A DNA stretch of 64,000 nt from Delphinapterus leucas (GCF_002288925.2 NW_022098021.1:33464065-33528064), one strand, 5' to 3'; counted from the first letter of the stretch, positions 47,141 to 59,635 are shown. Notes: a model not told the origin generated them from the sequence alone. Numbers and translations: made by a program.

Positions 47141-50100
47141 CTTTCCTTCCTTCAGCCTCTGACTCACAAGGTTTATAGGGACTACAGACAGTCACATGCC
47201 TATGCTTGTTAAATGAAAACCAGCAATAAATACTAATAATGTGAGGACAAAAATATCATTTTGAAACTAGGGCACGATACTATGTGTCTTTCCTTCTTTT
47301 CTTGAACAAAACACCCACTGATTTCAAGGGCACTTTTGTGTTGATAAAAATCTTGAGGTAATCTTCTAGTCCTTGATTATGAGTTAGGTATATATATATA
47401 TATAATTATGTTTACTATTTTTCACGTATCCACAGTATAATAGGAGTAGGTGGTAATTTTGCTGTTTAATGCGGTCACGTTTACGCAGTGCATAGGAATA
47501 CATGCTGAGTTTTGTGGTTGAAAACATCTAAGTCTGACATAAACCATGTAAACATGGATATTTACCTGTTATTATGCTACCAATACTGCCATTTCCATCT
47601 TGCAAAAAATGTATGTGTCAGGTATATAAAAGTATATATACTGATATGTGTATATATTTTTTTCATACTTTGACATGTATTCCATCCATCAGTTGTACTT
47701 TCTAAGAAGCTTATGGAAGAAGCTATGGTAGTAATACCACACAATAGAAACCCTGCCATTTTAAGATACGAAAAAGTAGCAAGAGATAAATGGTTTTGTT
47801 ATTGACTGAAGGAGAGTAGAATGACCCCATGATTCAGATCTGATTGACTTAATGACCTCATTGCGTATGGACAGTGTCAGAAGGCCATCAGGAAACAATC
47901 ATTTGCCTTAAGAATGTTGTTACTTTTTAAAGGCATGACTCCAACCTTATCAGAATGTCAGAACAGCAGTCCTGGCAACTGCATTTGTTGACTGGCAGGA
48001 AACCCATCTGTAAGCCAGTGATATGAGAATCTGGCATCTGTGGAATGTGATTTTATTTTACTGAGAGTAAAGAAGCTGTGTCCTTGGAAATGATGAACAC
48101 TGAATTTGTTAGGGGATTGTGACTGTTGTGCCTTTTCTCTTAATTTCTACCGGAGCTAAGAAAGGACCTAACCTGTTCCCTATAATTCAGATGAAGAGAA
48201 CTGGGGGCTAGGGCCTGACAAAGGCATTCAAAACAGGATTCTTAACCTTTTTGATACCGTAGCTCCCTTTGCAGGCAGTTAAAGCTTGTGGATGTCTTCT
48301 CAGTAGGTTTTAAATGCATAAAATAAAATGTTTAAGTTTATAAGGAAAATCAACAATTATATAAATATATTAAAAAAATTTTGTGCTGAAAAAAATGTGC
48401 TTTTTGATTAATGAAGCATTGATGACTATAAACACCATTTTAAGATCTGAGAGAATAGTAATATGTAAAGATAAGTGATTTCTATTAGTGATAAACTCAT
48501 AGGTAGTGCTAATACTACTGGGATTTGTTATCTACATAAGTTCATAATTGAGGTGAATTCTCAATTTCAGTTAAAGGCTTTGAAAAATCTAACTTTTTCC
48601 CTTGCACATTCACAAACTCCTGATTTCTATTCTTCTCATGTGTCTCTGTACACCAGGTTAAGGAAATCTGCTTCAGAATGGTCAAGGAGGGAGCAAAGGA
48701 TGGGGGCTGTTACAATTAAGTCCATTTGGGGGATTTTTGAAGATGACTCACTGGTGTATGTCAGTAGCATTTATATGATAAAATAAGGACAGAGGCTTCA
48801 CTCTTAGTCATGATGCCTCTATAGAAGCATCTTTTAGGATCTAGTATCAATTGTTATAAAGAAACATTTAACCTAAGTTGAACGATTCTGATTGTTTCAC
48901 TGCAGTTTCTTAAGAAGGTTGAATTCTAGAAAAAGTAATTTTGATCGTTTTTATTAAACACCATATCTGACACTATTCTAATTAAAATGCTCTTGTTATT
49001 TACAGACTACTTATCTGCATATATACATAGAAAATTATCTGGAATGTTGTTCACTAATAGCTGGTAATGATTATTGCTGAGTGGAGGTTCGGACATTTAT
49101 TTTTGTCTCTAAGGTGAGTGAATTCAGTCCATTATTTAAACATTTGGTATTGAAGGGAAGCAGGTATATGACCACAGCTTTAAATGAAAAGGGGAGACAG
49201 AAGTGTATTCGTGTACAGAGGAAAAGCAGCAACAAACGGAGAGATATTGGAATTGCAAGAAAGTACAAGTGGTGGAATAAATGCTGACAGCAGGCAGAGC
49301 AATGTTATCAAGAGAATGGATGTTAAAAGGAGAAACAACACTTATTTCTTGAGATGAGATCTAAGGCAGTATTGTCCTCAGAGTCAGGAAACAGAAGCCC
49401 CCTGCCTTGGACCCCATGCTTGAGGATCCTATTTGGCTTTCCTCAGGGTACACACACCTATTCCCACAGGGCCAGGAGTTCATCAGATCAAGGGGCATGC
49501 CACCCAAGCTTGTGCATATGGTTACTTAACCCTGCTCCATTTTCCCAGCACCTGGAAAGGCTCTGGCTGAGCCCAGGGCTTACATGGACTTTTTGCTCAG
49601 GTCTGTCATCATAATGTAGGCCCCATTGCTAGTGTATACACATCTATGCTTGAGAGGTAATCAAGGGATTTTGTTTTTGGGTGTGTGTGTGGATGAACAT
49701 GTAGTTTGGGTATCCAGAAGTGCATGTACAAAGCTACTTAAAGTCCAGGATGGAGCTAGGAATGAAGACTAGAACAGGGCAGGCTAAAGGCTAGGGTAGG
49801 AACCTGGGGCCTCTGGGCTACTGTCTTCCTGCTGCCAGATTCCATTATAAAACTTGGAGTGGGCACCTAAATTTCAACTTCTAAGTTTCACCTTGGCCTG
49901 TTGAATCATTATACTTTGTATAATTATTAAGGTGGGAGGATAGAACATATTTATTTCAGTAATTTTTTAGATTAACTTATACCTTAAAATATTTAAAATA
50001 TGGGAAATGGGTCTCCGTTTCTACTTTGGTCCACAAATGTAGCCTTGATCTAAGCTACGTGTGGAAGACAAAGGGTCTGAAGAGAGAAGAATTCATGTTG

Positions 50101-51164
50101 GATGGGTCAACGCGCTCAGTAATTCTGGAGTCAAGCTTTTCCGGGGATGGTGAGAGGAGTGGGATGGGGCAGTGCAGAGAACACGAGCTAATTTGAATTT
50201 ACTAGGGGCAGGCGCGACAAGTAGTCAAAGATCAGAAGGAGCAGTCAGGGCACACATGTGAGACAGTGTGTGCATCCTTGTGATGCTCCTGTGGTGACGT
50301 TCAGGGGTGCAGTGCAGTTACTCAGACCCATTCATCTATCTATCTATTCAGCACATGTTCACTGAGAATCTATGGATGACACACACTGTTCTATGTGACA
50401 GGGATAACTTCATGAACACAACTGACAGAGCCTTGCTCTCCTGAAGCTAAAGTTTTCCCTTTTCAGAATTGTTAGGAGCAACACAACTTCTCGATGGGCT
50501 ACATAGTAAGGACAGAAATCAAAACACATGTACTTCTGACTTAGTAAATAATCACTCTAATGTAAAAGTTACATTCAACTAGTAGTGTCATAAGTGAGTA
50601 AACACTGCTTAGCGGTACAGAGATATAGCCACCATTTATTGTCTCTTTTAAAAAGCGTTTTACCCAAGCTATCTTTCAGCGTTTTGCTTTCCACAATTTT
50701 TCTCTTTTCTTTCTGGATTGACAGAGAAGCAAGTAAAAGAAAATTCTCCTACACATTTCCACTACTGGCTTAATGACTAACATTCACCTCACAATCCAGC
50801 CATCTGTCTAAGTGCTTGGATGTGCTGCGCTCTTTGCTCACTTGTAAAAAGGCAAACTTATACCTGGCCTGTTTTCCCCTTTGATGTGAATTACTCACAT
50901 TACAAACACAAGTACGAGAGAAGCTGGAGGCCTCAGAATTTCCTGATGGAATTCCTGCTGTGGTCTGACTGGGGTGGCTTGTCTTCACTTGTTTGTATCA
51001 TGGTGGCATGATGATGATAATGCTGAATTAGTGTGGCTCACTGACTTCTTAGATGGTGCTTTTCAAATAGAATGTATTATCGAGTACAATTAAATCAAAG
51101 AGTGACATGAAAAAGGTTTCCTTTTTCTAAACTTAATTTAAAATTTTAAAATGTTTAGAAAGAC
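47141..51164. other. unique sequence, no gene recognised
   Basis: A short (TA)n run lies at 47391-47405. A weakly DNA-transposon-like stretch lies near 48235-48300 (GATTCTTAACCTTTTTGATACC). No exon or RNA gene recognised. Confidence 0.45.
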
Positions 51165-51290
51165 ACTGGGTTTTGACACTAGTCTCAGTGTCTCAATTTC
51201 CTCATTTGTAAAATAGGGGTAATAATATCTAAGCTGTAGAGTTTTTTGTGAAGATTAAAACAAATGATGTACTTAAAGAAACTAGTATGT
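51165..51290 (+). repeat. MIR
   Basis: Forward MIR core: GTGTCTCAATTTCCTCATTTG, then TAAAATAGGGGTAATAATATC and GTGAAGATTAAAACAAATGA. Confidence 0.8.
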
Positions 51291-51901
51291 TGCTGTACTG
51301 ATATTACTTGATATATTATACATGTTACAATTAGCACTGAATAATAGCAGTGCTATTGAGCATAATAGCTCAATAATATGAGCCAAAAGATTGTATTGAG
51401 CATTTACTATGTGACTGTGTTATATCTGACAATATAATAGTAGACAAAGGCTCTCATCTCATTGAGCTTAAGTGTAGCAATTACTTGTAGCAATTTTAGT
51501 GTTACTGTTTTTAGCACAATGTGATGACATTCTCCAATATTTCTATTTTTTAATTTTCTGTCCCTAATATAAACATTGAAAAGTATTATCAGAGTGCCTC
51601 CTATATAATAGATCTTTAATAAATGTTTTTCAAATAAACAGATAATTACTACAGACATGGAGTTAATTTGAAAAAGCCAGAAAGTATAATAACTACCTAT
51701 ATTAGGGAGGACAGAAGTCTTTACTAATGTAGGTCTCAATAAATGTTTAGTGGAAGTTGTTTTCAGATTACTGTCATAAAAGGCTGTAGTAGGAAATACA
51801 GAGTGAGGCCATGCAGGTTGGTGGAAAAGAAGGCAAGTCTCCTGGAATTTTACTTATTTTTGAGCTAAGGGTGGCAATTTTTCTGGGCCATTTAAAAAAA
51901 G
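51291..51901. other. unique sequence, no gene recognised
   Basis: Two short CAATAAATGTTT-like ends near 51610-51640 and 51736-51750 suggest further fragments of old SINE or LINE tails. Nothing else is seen. Confidence 0.4.
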
Positions 51902-52127
51902 TTCCTCTGTTCCTCCCTTCTTCCCTTCCTCCCTTCTACTCTTCTTCCCTTCCTCCCTTTCTCCCTTTCCTTCTTTCTTCCTTCCTATCTCCCTCCTTTC
52001 CTTTCTTTCTTTTTCTTTCTTTCTTTCTTCCTTTCTTTCTTTCTCTTTCTTTTCTTTCTTTCTTTCTTCTTTCTTTCTTTCTTTCTTTCTCTCTCTCTCT
52101 TTCTTTCTTTCTTTTCTTTCCCAGCTT
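51902..52127. repeat. pyrimidine microsatellite (CCTT/CTTT)n
   Basis: About 225 bp of nearly pure pyrimidine: CCTTC-type units on the left pass to CTTT units on the right. The long frames on both strands here are low-complexity artefacts. The tract directly precedes the 3' end of a minus-strand L1, so it may have grown from that element's A tail region. Confidence 0.95.
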
Positions 52128-53245
52128 TGTTGAGATAAGATCAACATATAATGTTGTATGTTTAATTTTTACAACCTCTTGAGTTGATTTACTTATATAT
52201 TGCAAAATGATTACCAACATAGTGTTAGCTCACACCCCCATCACCTTGCATAATTACCATTTCTTTTTCTGTGGTGGGAACATTTAAGATTTATTTTCTT
52301 AACAACTTTCAAGTATATGCTACATTATTGTTAACTATATTCACAATTATATAGTGTCATCAGAACTTATCCATCTTACAACTGAAACTGTATACCCTTT
52401 GACCAACATCTTCCCAGTTCCCCAGCCCCTGGCCCCTGGTAATCACCATTCTACTCTCTTTCTATCAGTGTGGCTTAAAGATTCTACATATAAGTGATAT
52501 CATGTGGTATTTGTCTTTCTTTGTCTGACTTATTTTACTTAGCACAATGTCCTCAAGGACATAGTCATTCATCTATACATACATATATACATAGCCATTC
52601 ATCTGTTGACAGACACTTAGGTTGTTTCCATATTTTGGCTATTGTGAATAGTGCTACAATGAACACAAAAGTACAGAGATCTCTTTGAGATTCTTTTTTC
52701 ATTTCCTTTGGATATACACTCAGAAATGGATTGCTGAATCATATGGTAGTTCTATTTTTAGCTTTTTTGAGGAATCTTCATACTGTTTTCCATAGCAGCT
52801 GCATCAATTTACATTCCTACCAACAATGCACAAAAGTTCTCCTTTATCTGCATCCTTACCAGCACTTGTTATTTCTTATTTTTTTATGATAGCTATTCTA
52901 ATAGATGTGAGGTGATATCTCCTTATAGTTTTGATTTGCATTTTCCTGATGATTAATGATGTTGAGCATCTTTTCATGTACCAGTTGGCCATTTGTATGT
53001 GTTCTTTGGAAAAATGTCTGTTCAGATTCAACTGGTTTTCAAATTGGGTATGGGTCCATTTCTGGTATCTATTTTGTTTTATTTATCTATATTCCTATTT
53101 GTGTATCCATATCACATGTTATAATAAGTATTAAAATCAGAAAGTGTTAGCCTTCTAAACTTGTTTTGCTTTTTACAAAGTTATTTAGGGCATTTTAGGT
53201 CCTTTGCATTTGCATATGAATTTCAGAATCAATTACTAATTTATT
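52128..53245 (-). mobile_element. L1-D, older LINE-1 3' part
   Basis: Reading from the 3' end at left: the 3' UTR (GTTGAGATAAGATCAACATA), then ORF2 C-terminal sequence (GGATTGCTGAATCATATGG near 52729) to about 53050. After an internal deletion a more upstream ORF2 piece follows, from about 53080 to 53245 (GGCATTTTAGGTCCTTTGC). Divergence is clearly higher than in L1-E. The 5' side ends abruptly against another L1 fragment. Confidence 0.85.
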
Positions 53246-53254
53246 TTTTAAAAA

Positions 53255-53517
53255 CCTGCCAGGTTCTCCATAAATGGTTTTACCAATTTACATTCCCACC
53301 AACAGTGTAAGAGGGTTCCCTTTTCTCCACACCCACTCCAGCATTTATTGTTTGTGGAATTTTTGATGATGGCCATTCTGACTGGTATGAGGTGATACCT
53401 CGTTGTAGTTTTGATCTGCATTTCTCTCATAATTAGTGATGTTGAGCATCATTTCATGTGCCTCTTGATCTTTTGTATGTCTTCTTTGGAATAACATCTA
53501 TTTAGATCTTCTGCCCA
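53255..53517 (-). mobile_element. younger L1 fragment from the middle of ORF2
   Basis: It covers the ORF2 stretch around the cysteine motif (the minus strand reads [20 protein letters not shown] within 53248-53430). It has neither a 3' UTR nor a 5' part. The same stretch occurs again in L1-E at about 54230-54510. Such an isolated internal piece points to deletion or recombination between neighbouring L1 copies. Confidence 0.8.
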
Positions 53518-55844
53518 TTTTTTTTTTTTTTTTACATCTTTATTGGAGTATAATTGCTTTGCAATGTTGTGTTAGTTTCTGCTGTACAACAAAGTGATTC
53601 AGCTATATGTATACATATATCTCCATATCCCCTCCCTCTTGCATCTCCCTCCCACCCTCCTTATCCCATCCCCTAGATGGTCACAAAGCACTGAGCTGAT
53701 CTCCCTATACTATGTAGCTGCTTCCCACTAGCTATCTATTTTACATTTGGTAGTGTATATATGTCAGTGCTACTCTCTCACCTCATCCCAGCTTAGCCTT
53801 CCCTCTCCCCATGTCCTCAAGTCCATTCTCTACGTCTGCATCTTTATTCCTGTCCTGCCCCTAGGTTCATCAGAACCATTTTTAAAAAATTAGATTCCAT
53901 ATATATGTGTTAGCATATGGTATTTTTTTTTCTCTTTATGACTTACTTCACTCTGTATGACAGACTCTAGGTCCATCCACCTCACTACAAATAACTCAAT
54001 TTCGTTTCTTTTTATGGCTGAGTAATATTCCATTGTACATATGTGCCACATCTTCTTTATCCATTCATCTGTCGATGGACACCTAGGTTGCTTCCATGTC
54101 CTGGCTATTGTAAATAGAGCTGCAATGAACATTGTGGTACATGACTCTTTTTGAATTATGGTTTTCTCAGGGTATATGCCCAGTAGTGGGATTGCTGGGT
54201 CATATGGTGGTTTTATTTTTAGTTTTTTAAGGAACCTCCATACTGTTCTCCATAGCAGCAGTATCAATTTACATTCCAACCAACAATGCAAGAGGGTTCC
54301 CTTTTCTCCACACACTCTCCAGCATTTATTGTTTGTAGATTTTTTGATAATGGCCATTCTGAATGGTGTGAGGTGATAACTCATTGTAGTTTTGATTTGC
54401 CTTTCTCTAATGATCAGTGATATTGAACATCCTTTCATGTATTTGTTGGTAATCTGTGTATCTTCTCTGGAGAAATGTCTATTTAGATCTTTTGCCCATT
54501 TTTGGATTGGGTTTTTTTTTTTTTTTTTGCTATTGAGCTGCATGAGTTACTTGTATGGTTTGAAGATTAATCCTTTGTCAGTTGCTTCATTTGCAAATAT
54601 TTTCTCCCATTCTGTGGGTTGTCTTTTCATTTTGTTTATGGTTTTCTTTGTTGTGCAAAAGGTTTTAAATTTAATTAGGTTCTATTTGTTTGTTTTCCCC
54701 TAAGAGTTTTATAGTATCCAGGCTTACATTTAGATCTTTAATTCATTTTGAGTTTATTTTTGTGTATGGTGTTAGGGAGTGATCTACTTTCATTCTTTTA
54801 TATGTAGCTGTCCCGTTTTCTCAGCACCACTTATTGAAGACACTGTTTCATCTCCATTGTATATCCTTACCTTCTTTGTCATAGATTAGGTAACCATAGG
54901 TGCATGGATTTGTTTCTAGATTTTCTAACCTGTTCCATTGACCTATATTTCTCTTTTTGTGCCTGTACCATACTGTTTTGATTACTGGAGCTTTGTAGTA
55001 CAGTCTGAAGTCAGGGCACCTGATTCCTCTAGCTTTTTTTTCCTTTCTCAAGATTGCTTTGGCTTTTTAGGGCCTTTTGTTTCTCCATACAAATTTTAAG
55101 ATTTTTTGTTCTAGTTCTGTGCCAAATGTTATTGGTAATTTGACAGGGATTGCATTGAATATGTCGGTTGCTTTGGGCAGTATAGTCATTTTCACAATAT
55201 TGATTCTTTCAATCCAAGAACATGGTATATCTCTCCATCTGTTTGTGTCATCTTTGATTTCTTTCATCAGTGTCTTATAGTTCTGAGGTCTTTTGCCTCC
55301 TTAGGTAGGTTTACTCCTAGGTATTTTATTCTTTTTGATGCAGTGGTAATTGGTGTTGTTTCCTTAATTTCTCTTTCTCATCTTTCATTGTCACTGTATA
55401 GGAATACAAGAGATTTCTCTTTATTAATTTTGTATCCTGCAACTTTACCAAATTCATTGATGAGTTCTGCTAGCTTTTTGGTAGTATTTGTAGGATTTTC
55501 TATGTATAGTATCATGTAATCTGAAAACAGTGACAGTTTTACTTCTTTTCCAATTTGGATTTTTCATTTCTTTTTCTTCTCTGATTGCCCTGACTAGGAC
55601 TTCGAAAACTATGTTGAATAATAATTGTAAGAGTGGACATCCTTGTCCTGTTCCTGATCTTAGAGGGAATGCTTTCAGTTTTTCACCATTGAGAACAATG
55701 TTTCCTGTGGGTTTGTCATATATGGCCTTTATTATGTTGGGCTATGTTCCCTCTATACCCATTTTCTGGAGAGTTTTGATCATAAATTGCTGTTGAATTG
55801 TGTCAAAAGCTTTTCCTGCATCTATTGAGATGATCATATGGTTT

Positions 55845-56056
55845 GTTGTTTTTTTTTTTTTTTTGCGGTATGCGGGCCTCTCACTGTTGTGGCCTCTCCC
55901 ATTGCAGAGCACAGGCTCTGGATGCGCAGGCTCAGCGGCCATGGCTCATGGGCCCAGCTGCTCTGCGGCATGTGGGATCTTCCTGGACCGGGGCACAAAC
56001 CCGTGTCCCCTGCATCGGCAGGCAGACTCTCAACCACTGCGCCATGAGGGAAGTCC
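55845..56056 (-). mobile_element. CHR-type SINE inserted in L1-E ORF2
   Basis: A complete SINE in minus orientation with T run at 55849-55864, GCGGTATGCGGGCC at 55865, and the tRNA-like head ending near 56056. It is flanked by the exact 14-bp duplication TGATCATATGGTTT at 55831-55844 and 56057-56070. It is younger than L1-E. Confidence 0.95.
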
Positions 56057-57028
56057 TGATCATATGGTTTTTATTCTTCAGTTTGTTAATGTGTTGTAGC
56101 ACATTAATTCACATATATTAAAGAATCCTTGCATCCCTGGGATAAATCCCACTTTATCATGGTGTGTGATCCTTTTAATGTGTTGTTGAATTTGGTTTGC
56201 TAGTATTTTGTTGATGATTTTTGAGTGTATGTTCATCTGTGATATTGGCCTGTAATTTTCTTTTTCTGTGATATCTTTGTCTAATTTTGGTATCAGGGTG
56301 ATGGTGGCCTCGTCTCCATCACTTGGGAGTGTTCATTCCTGTGTTCCTGCAATTTTTTGGAAGAGTTTCAGAAGGGTATGTGTTAACTCTTCTCTAAATG
56401 TTTGATAGAATTTGTTGTGAAGCCATCTGGTCCTAGACTTTTGTTTGTTGGGAATTTTTAAATCACAGTTTCAATTTCAATACTTGTGATTGGTTTGTTC
56501 ATATTTTCTATTTCTTCCTGGCTCAGTCTTGGAAGGTTGTTACTTTCTAAGAATTTATCCATTTCTTCCAGGATGTCCATTTTATTAGCGTATAGTTGCT
56601 TGTAGTAGTCTCTTATGACTTTCTGTATTTTTGTGGTATCTGTTGTAACTTCTCTTTTTCAGTTCTCATTTTATTGATTTGAGTCCTCTCCCTTTTTGTC
56701 TTGATGAGTCTGGCTAAAGGTTTATCAATTTTCTTTATCTTCTCAAGAACAAGCTTTTGTTTCATTGATCTTTGCTATTGTTTTCTTTGTCTCTATGTTA
56801 TTTATTTCTGCTGTGATCTTTATGATTTCTTTCCTTCTACTAACTTTGGGTTCTTTTTGTTCCACTTTCTGTAGTTGTTTTAGGTGTAAGCTTAGGTTGT
56901 TTATTTGAGATTTTTCTTGTTTTCTGAGGTAAGATTGTATTGCTAATAACTTCCCTCTTAGAACTGCTTTTGCTGCATCCTGTAGGTTTTGGATCATAGT
57001 GTTTTCATTGTCATTTGTCTCTAAGTAT

Positions 57029-57127
57029 CTTTTGTTGTTGTTTTTGAAGTAGAAAAGGATAGCTTTGTTGCTTTGCTAAGCAAAGTGATACACACCAAGC
57101 TTCTGCCTTAGAAAAACTATGTGTCCC
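57029..57127 (-). mobile_element. 99-bp retroposed fragment of unknown source in L1-E
   Basis: Non-L1 sequence interrupts ORF2 between TGTCTCTAAGTAT (57016-57028) and TGTCTCTATGTAT (57128-57140), a 13-bp duplication with one mismatch. On the minus strand the insert ends in an A-rich tail (TTCAAAAACAACAACAAAAG). It contains the palindrome CTTTGCTAAGCAAAG. The tail and the duplication indicate L1-driven insertion of a short RNA or of a truncated element. I do not recognise the source. Confidence 0.75.
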
Positions 57128-57830
57128 TGTCTCTATGTATTTTTTGATTTCCTCTTTGATTTCTTCAGTGATCCATTGGTTGTTTTGTAATATTGTTTAG
57201 CCCCTAGTGTTTTTTATGTTTTATTTTTTCCTGTAATCGATTTCTAATCTCATAGCATTTTGGTCTAATGTCATAGCATTTTGGTCAGAAAAGATTTCAA
57301 TTTTCTTAAATTTACCAAGGCTTGATTTGTGGATCCCGATGTGACCTATCCTGGAGAATGTTCCATGTTCACTTGAGAAGAAAGTGTATTCTGCTGCTTT
57401 TGGATGGAATGCTATAAATATGAATTAAATCCATCTGGTATAAATTTTCATTTAAGGTCTGTGTTTCCTTATTGGTTTTCTTTCTGGATGATCTTTCCAT
57501 TGATGAAAGTGAGGTGGTAAGGCCTCCACTATTATTGTGTTACTGTTGATTTCCCTTTATATGGCTGTTAGCATTTGCCTTATATATTGAGGTGTTTCTA
57601 TGTTGGGTGCATGTATATTACCAATTGTTATATCTTCTTCTTGGATTGATCCATTGATATTATGTAGTGTCCTTCCTTGTCTCTTGTAACTGCCTTTGTT
57701 TTAAAATCTATTTTTGTGTGATATGAGTTGCTGTTGTGTGCTATTCCTGCTTTCCTTTGATTTCCACTTGCATGGAATAACTTTTTCCATCCCCTCACTT
57801 TAAGTCTTTATGTGTCCCTAGATCTGAAGT

Positions 57831-58999
57831 GGGTCAACACCCAAAACCCATGTTTATGTGCCCACAAAGTCTACAGTTGCTAAAACTTAGACCCATATTG
57901 GCTGCAGGAGCACTCATTGTCCATTCAGATGTTCTGCAGGTGCTAAGTTTACAGACACTCATGGAGGTTCAATCCACAGTTTGCACAGTTGTGAGGAGAG
58001 ATTTCAGCTTTTTTACCTTAGTTGCATGGCCCCTGTGCCTTAGCCATGGTTTCAGCCCCATCTCTGCATGAGAGCCCCCCACAGGGGTCTGCTCCCGAGA
58101 CTGCCCTGGAGCACACAAGTCCACCCTGGTGAGGAGGGGGCACAGAGGAGACAGGGAACAGGATTGCAAGAGCACCCACCATGCTGAGGATGGGCCATGG
58201 AGGGAGAGGGGGCTGTTGCTGGGGTCGTGTGAATGCTTGCTGCAGCTGGGATGGGGCATGGTGGAGGAGGCAGTGACCACTGGGGTCATAAGAGTGCCTG
58301 TCCTGTCAGGAACGCTTCCTAGTGCCCAGGGAAGCAAGGGCTGGCATGTTGGGAGAGAGGCTGCCATGGTGATCCCACTCTTTGCACGTCATTCAACAAT
58401 GAAGCTTTGCTTCTATGTTGGTCCATGTTTCCTCCACGAGCATTCCCATTTGCAGATTTCCTCACTCCTGTCCCCTCAGGCTGTCTCCTGACAGCCAACA
58501 GTAGTCCTCTCCCCGAGTCTGCTCTCCAAACCCCACATTCCAGTACCTAGTGCCTGTCTGCACTGGAGGACCCATCTCTTGGACTGCGGTGCATAAGGCT
58601 GTGGTAAGGAGCATCTGTGTAGGTCTCACTCTGTCCTGCCTGCCACAGAATGGTTTCTGCTCTCTCCTCTGATAGTACCTGAAGCTCCCCTTCTGTCCTA
58701 ACTGATCTCCCCACCAGTGAGGGGGCTTCCTCGGATTTGGAACCTCTCCTCTCCTTCAGCTCCCCCACAGGGGTGCAGGTCCCATCCCACTTCTTCTCCT
58801 CTTCCTCTTCCCTTCTTCTTTCTTTTGTCCTACCTGGTTATGTGGGGACATTTTTTGTCCTTTTAGGTGTCCAAGGTCCTCTGCTAGTGTTCAGCAGGTC
58901 CTCTGTGAGAATTGTTCAATTTGTAGATGTATTCTTGATGCATTTGTGGGGAGAGATGAACTCCACATCCTCCTACTACTCTGCCATCTTGACTCCTCT
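57831..58999 (-). promoter_or_regulatory. L1-E 5' UTR
   Basis: A leader of about 1.17 kb joined directly to ORF2 sequence. It is moderately GC-rich and differs from the L1-A and L1-C leaders apart from the first bases. The YY1-type motif at 58981-58990 reads AAGATGGCAG on the minus strand. Confidence 0.75.
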
Positions 59000-59434
59000 A
59001 AGTTGATTATACATATATAATTTGTTTGTTTTTGTTTTTTTAAATTGAGTTATAGTTGATGCACAATATTGTATGTTTCAGATTTACAATTTTTAAAGGT
59101 TATATTCCATTTACAGTTGTTATAATATATTGGCTGTATTCCCAGTGTTGTACTACATATCCTTGTAGCTTATTTATTTTATACGTAATATTTTGTACCT
59201 CTTAATCCCTTACGGTCCCCACTGGTAACCACTAGTTTTTTCGCTGTATCTGTGAGTGTGTTTCTTTTTTATTATATTCAGTACTTTGGTTTATACTTTT
59301 GGTTTCCAAAAGTATAATATCATATAGTATTTTTCTTTCTCTGGCTTATTTCACTTAGAATAATGTTCTCTAAGTCCATCCATGTTATCACAAATGGCAA
59401 GATTTGATCGTTTTTTATGGCTGAGTAGTATTCC

Positions 59435-59436
<2 letters not shown>

Positions 59437-59467
<31 letters not shown>
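59437..59467. repeat. (TG)n microsatellite
   Basis: About fifteen TG units inside L1-F ORF2 sequence, grown from a short TGTG in the element. Confidence 0.93.
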
Positions 59468-59469
<2 letters not shown>

Positions 59470-59498
59470 TCCACATCTTCTTTATTTATTTATCTGTT

Positions 59499-59635
59499 TT
59501 TTATTTTTGAATTTTATTTTATTTTATTTTTATATAGCAGGTTCTTATTAGTCATCCATTTTATACACATCAGTGTATACATGTCAATCCCAACCTCCCA
59601 ATTCATCACACTCCCACCCCCACCGCCCACTGCCC
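59499..59635 (-). mobile_element. very short L1 3' tail insertion
   Basis: Only the last part of an L1 3' UTR plus its tail is present. The right part matches in reverse the 3' UTR of L1-C (GAATTGGGAGATTGAGATTG near 39844). It is flanked by the exact 11-mer ATTTATCTGTT at 59488-59498 and 59636-59646, and L1-F continues on both sides. It is an extreme 5' truncation of about 137 bp. Confidence 0.88.

Larger units (their letters stand above)
53890..57830 (-). pseudogene. L1-E ORF2 remnant
   Basis: The C-terminal part is the best preserved in the window: 53890-54543 gives 217 codons with the cysteine motif [15 protein letters not shown]. The reverse-transcriptase active site reads FSDY (codons at 55516-55527), so one of the two catalytic aspartates is lost. 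The endonuclease part (about 57830-57300) is degraded and its first segment is missing at the junction with the 5' UTR. Other readable segments are 54848-55051, 55067-55267 and 56743-56997. The ORF is further split by a SINE and a short insertion. Confidence 0.9.
53518..58999 (-). mobile_element. L1-E, LINE-1 with both ends but lacking ORF1
   Basis: The 3' end is at left (T run 53518-53533, then ACATCTTTATTGGAG) and the 5' end at right (GAGGAGTCAAGATGGCAGAG read on the minus strand, ending near 58999). ORF2 spans about 53890-57830. At 57831 the sequence changes directly into 5' UTR, so all of ORF1 and the first part of ORF2 are missing. A CHR SINE (55845-56056) and a 99-bp fragment (57029-57127) are inserted. 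I see no target-site duplication. The element is inactive. Confidence 0.92.

Noticed and set aside
47391..47405. TATATA run considered as a TATA box
   Set aside because: It is a simple (TA)n run with no transcript or gene context.
51811..52182. 123-codon plus-strand frame and the Lys/Glu/Arg-rich minus-strand frames over the same bases
   Set aside because: They translate a pyrimidine microsatellite and have no conserved sequence.
58129..58491. 120-codon plus-strand frame
   Set aside because: It lies in the GC-richer L1-E 5' UTR on the antisense strand.
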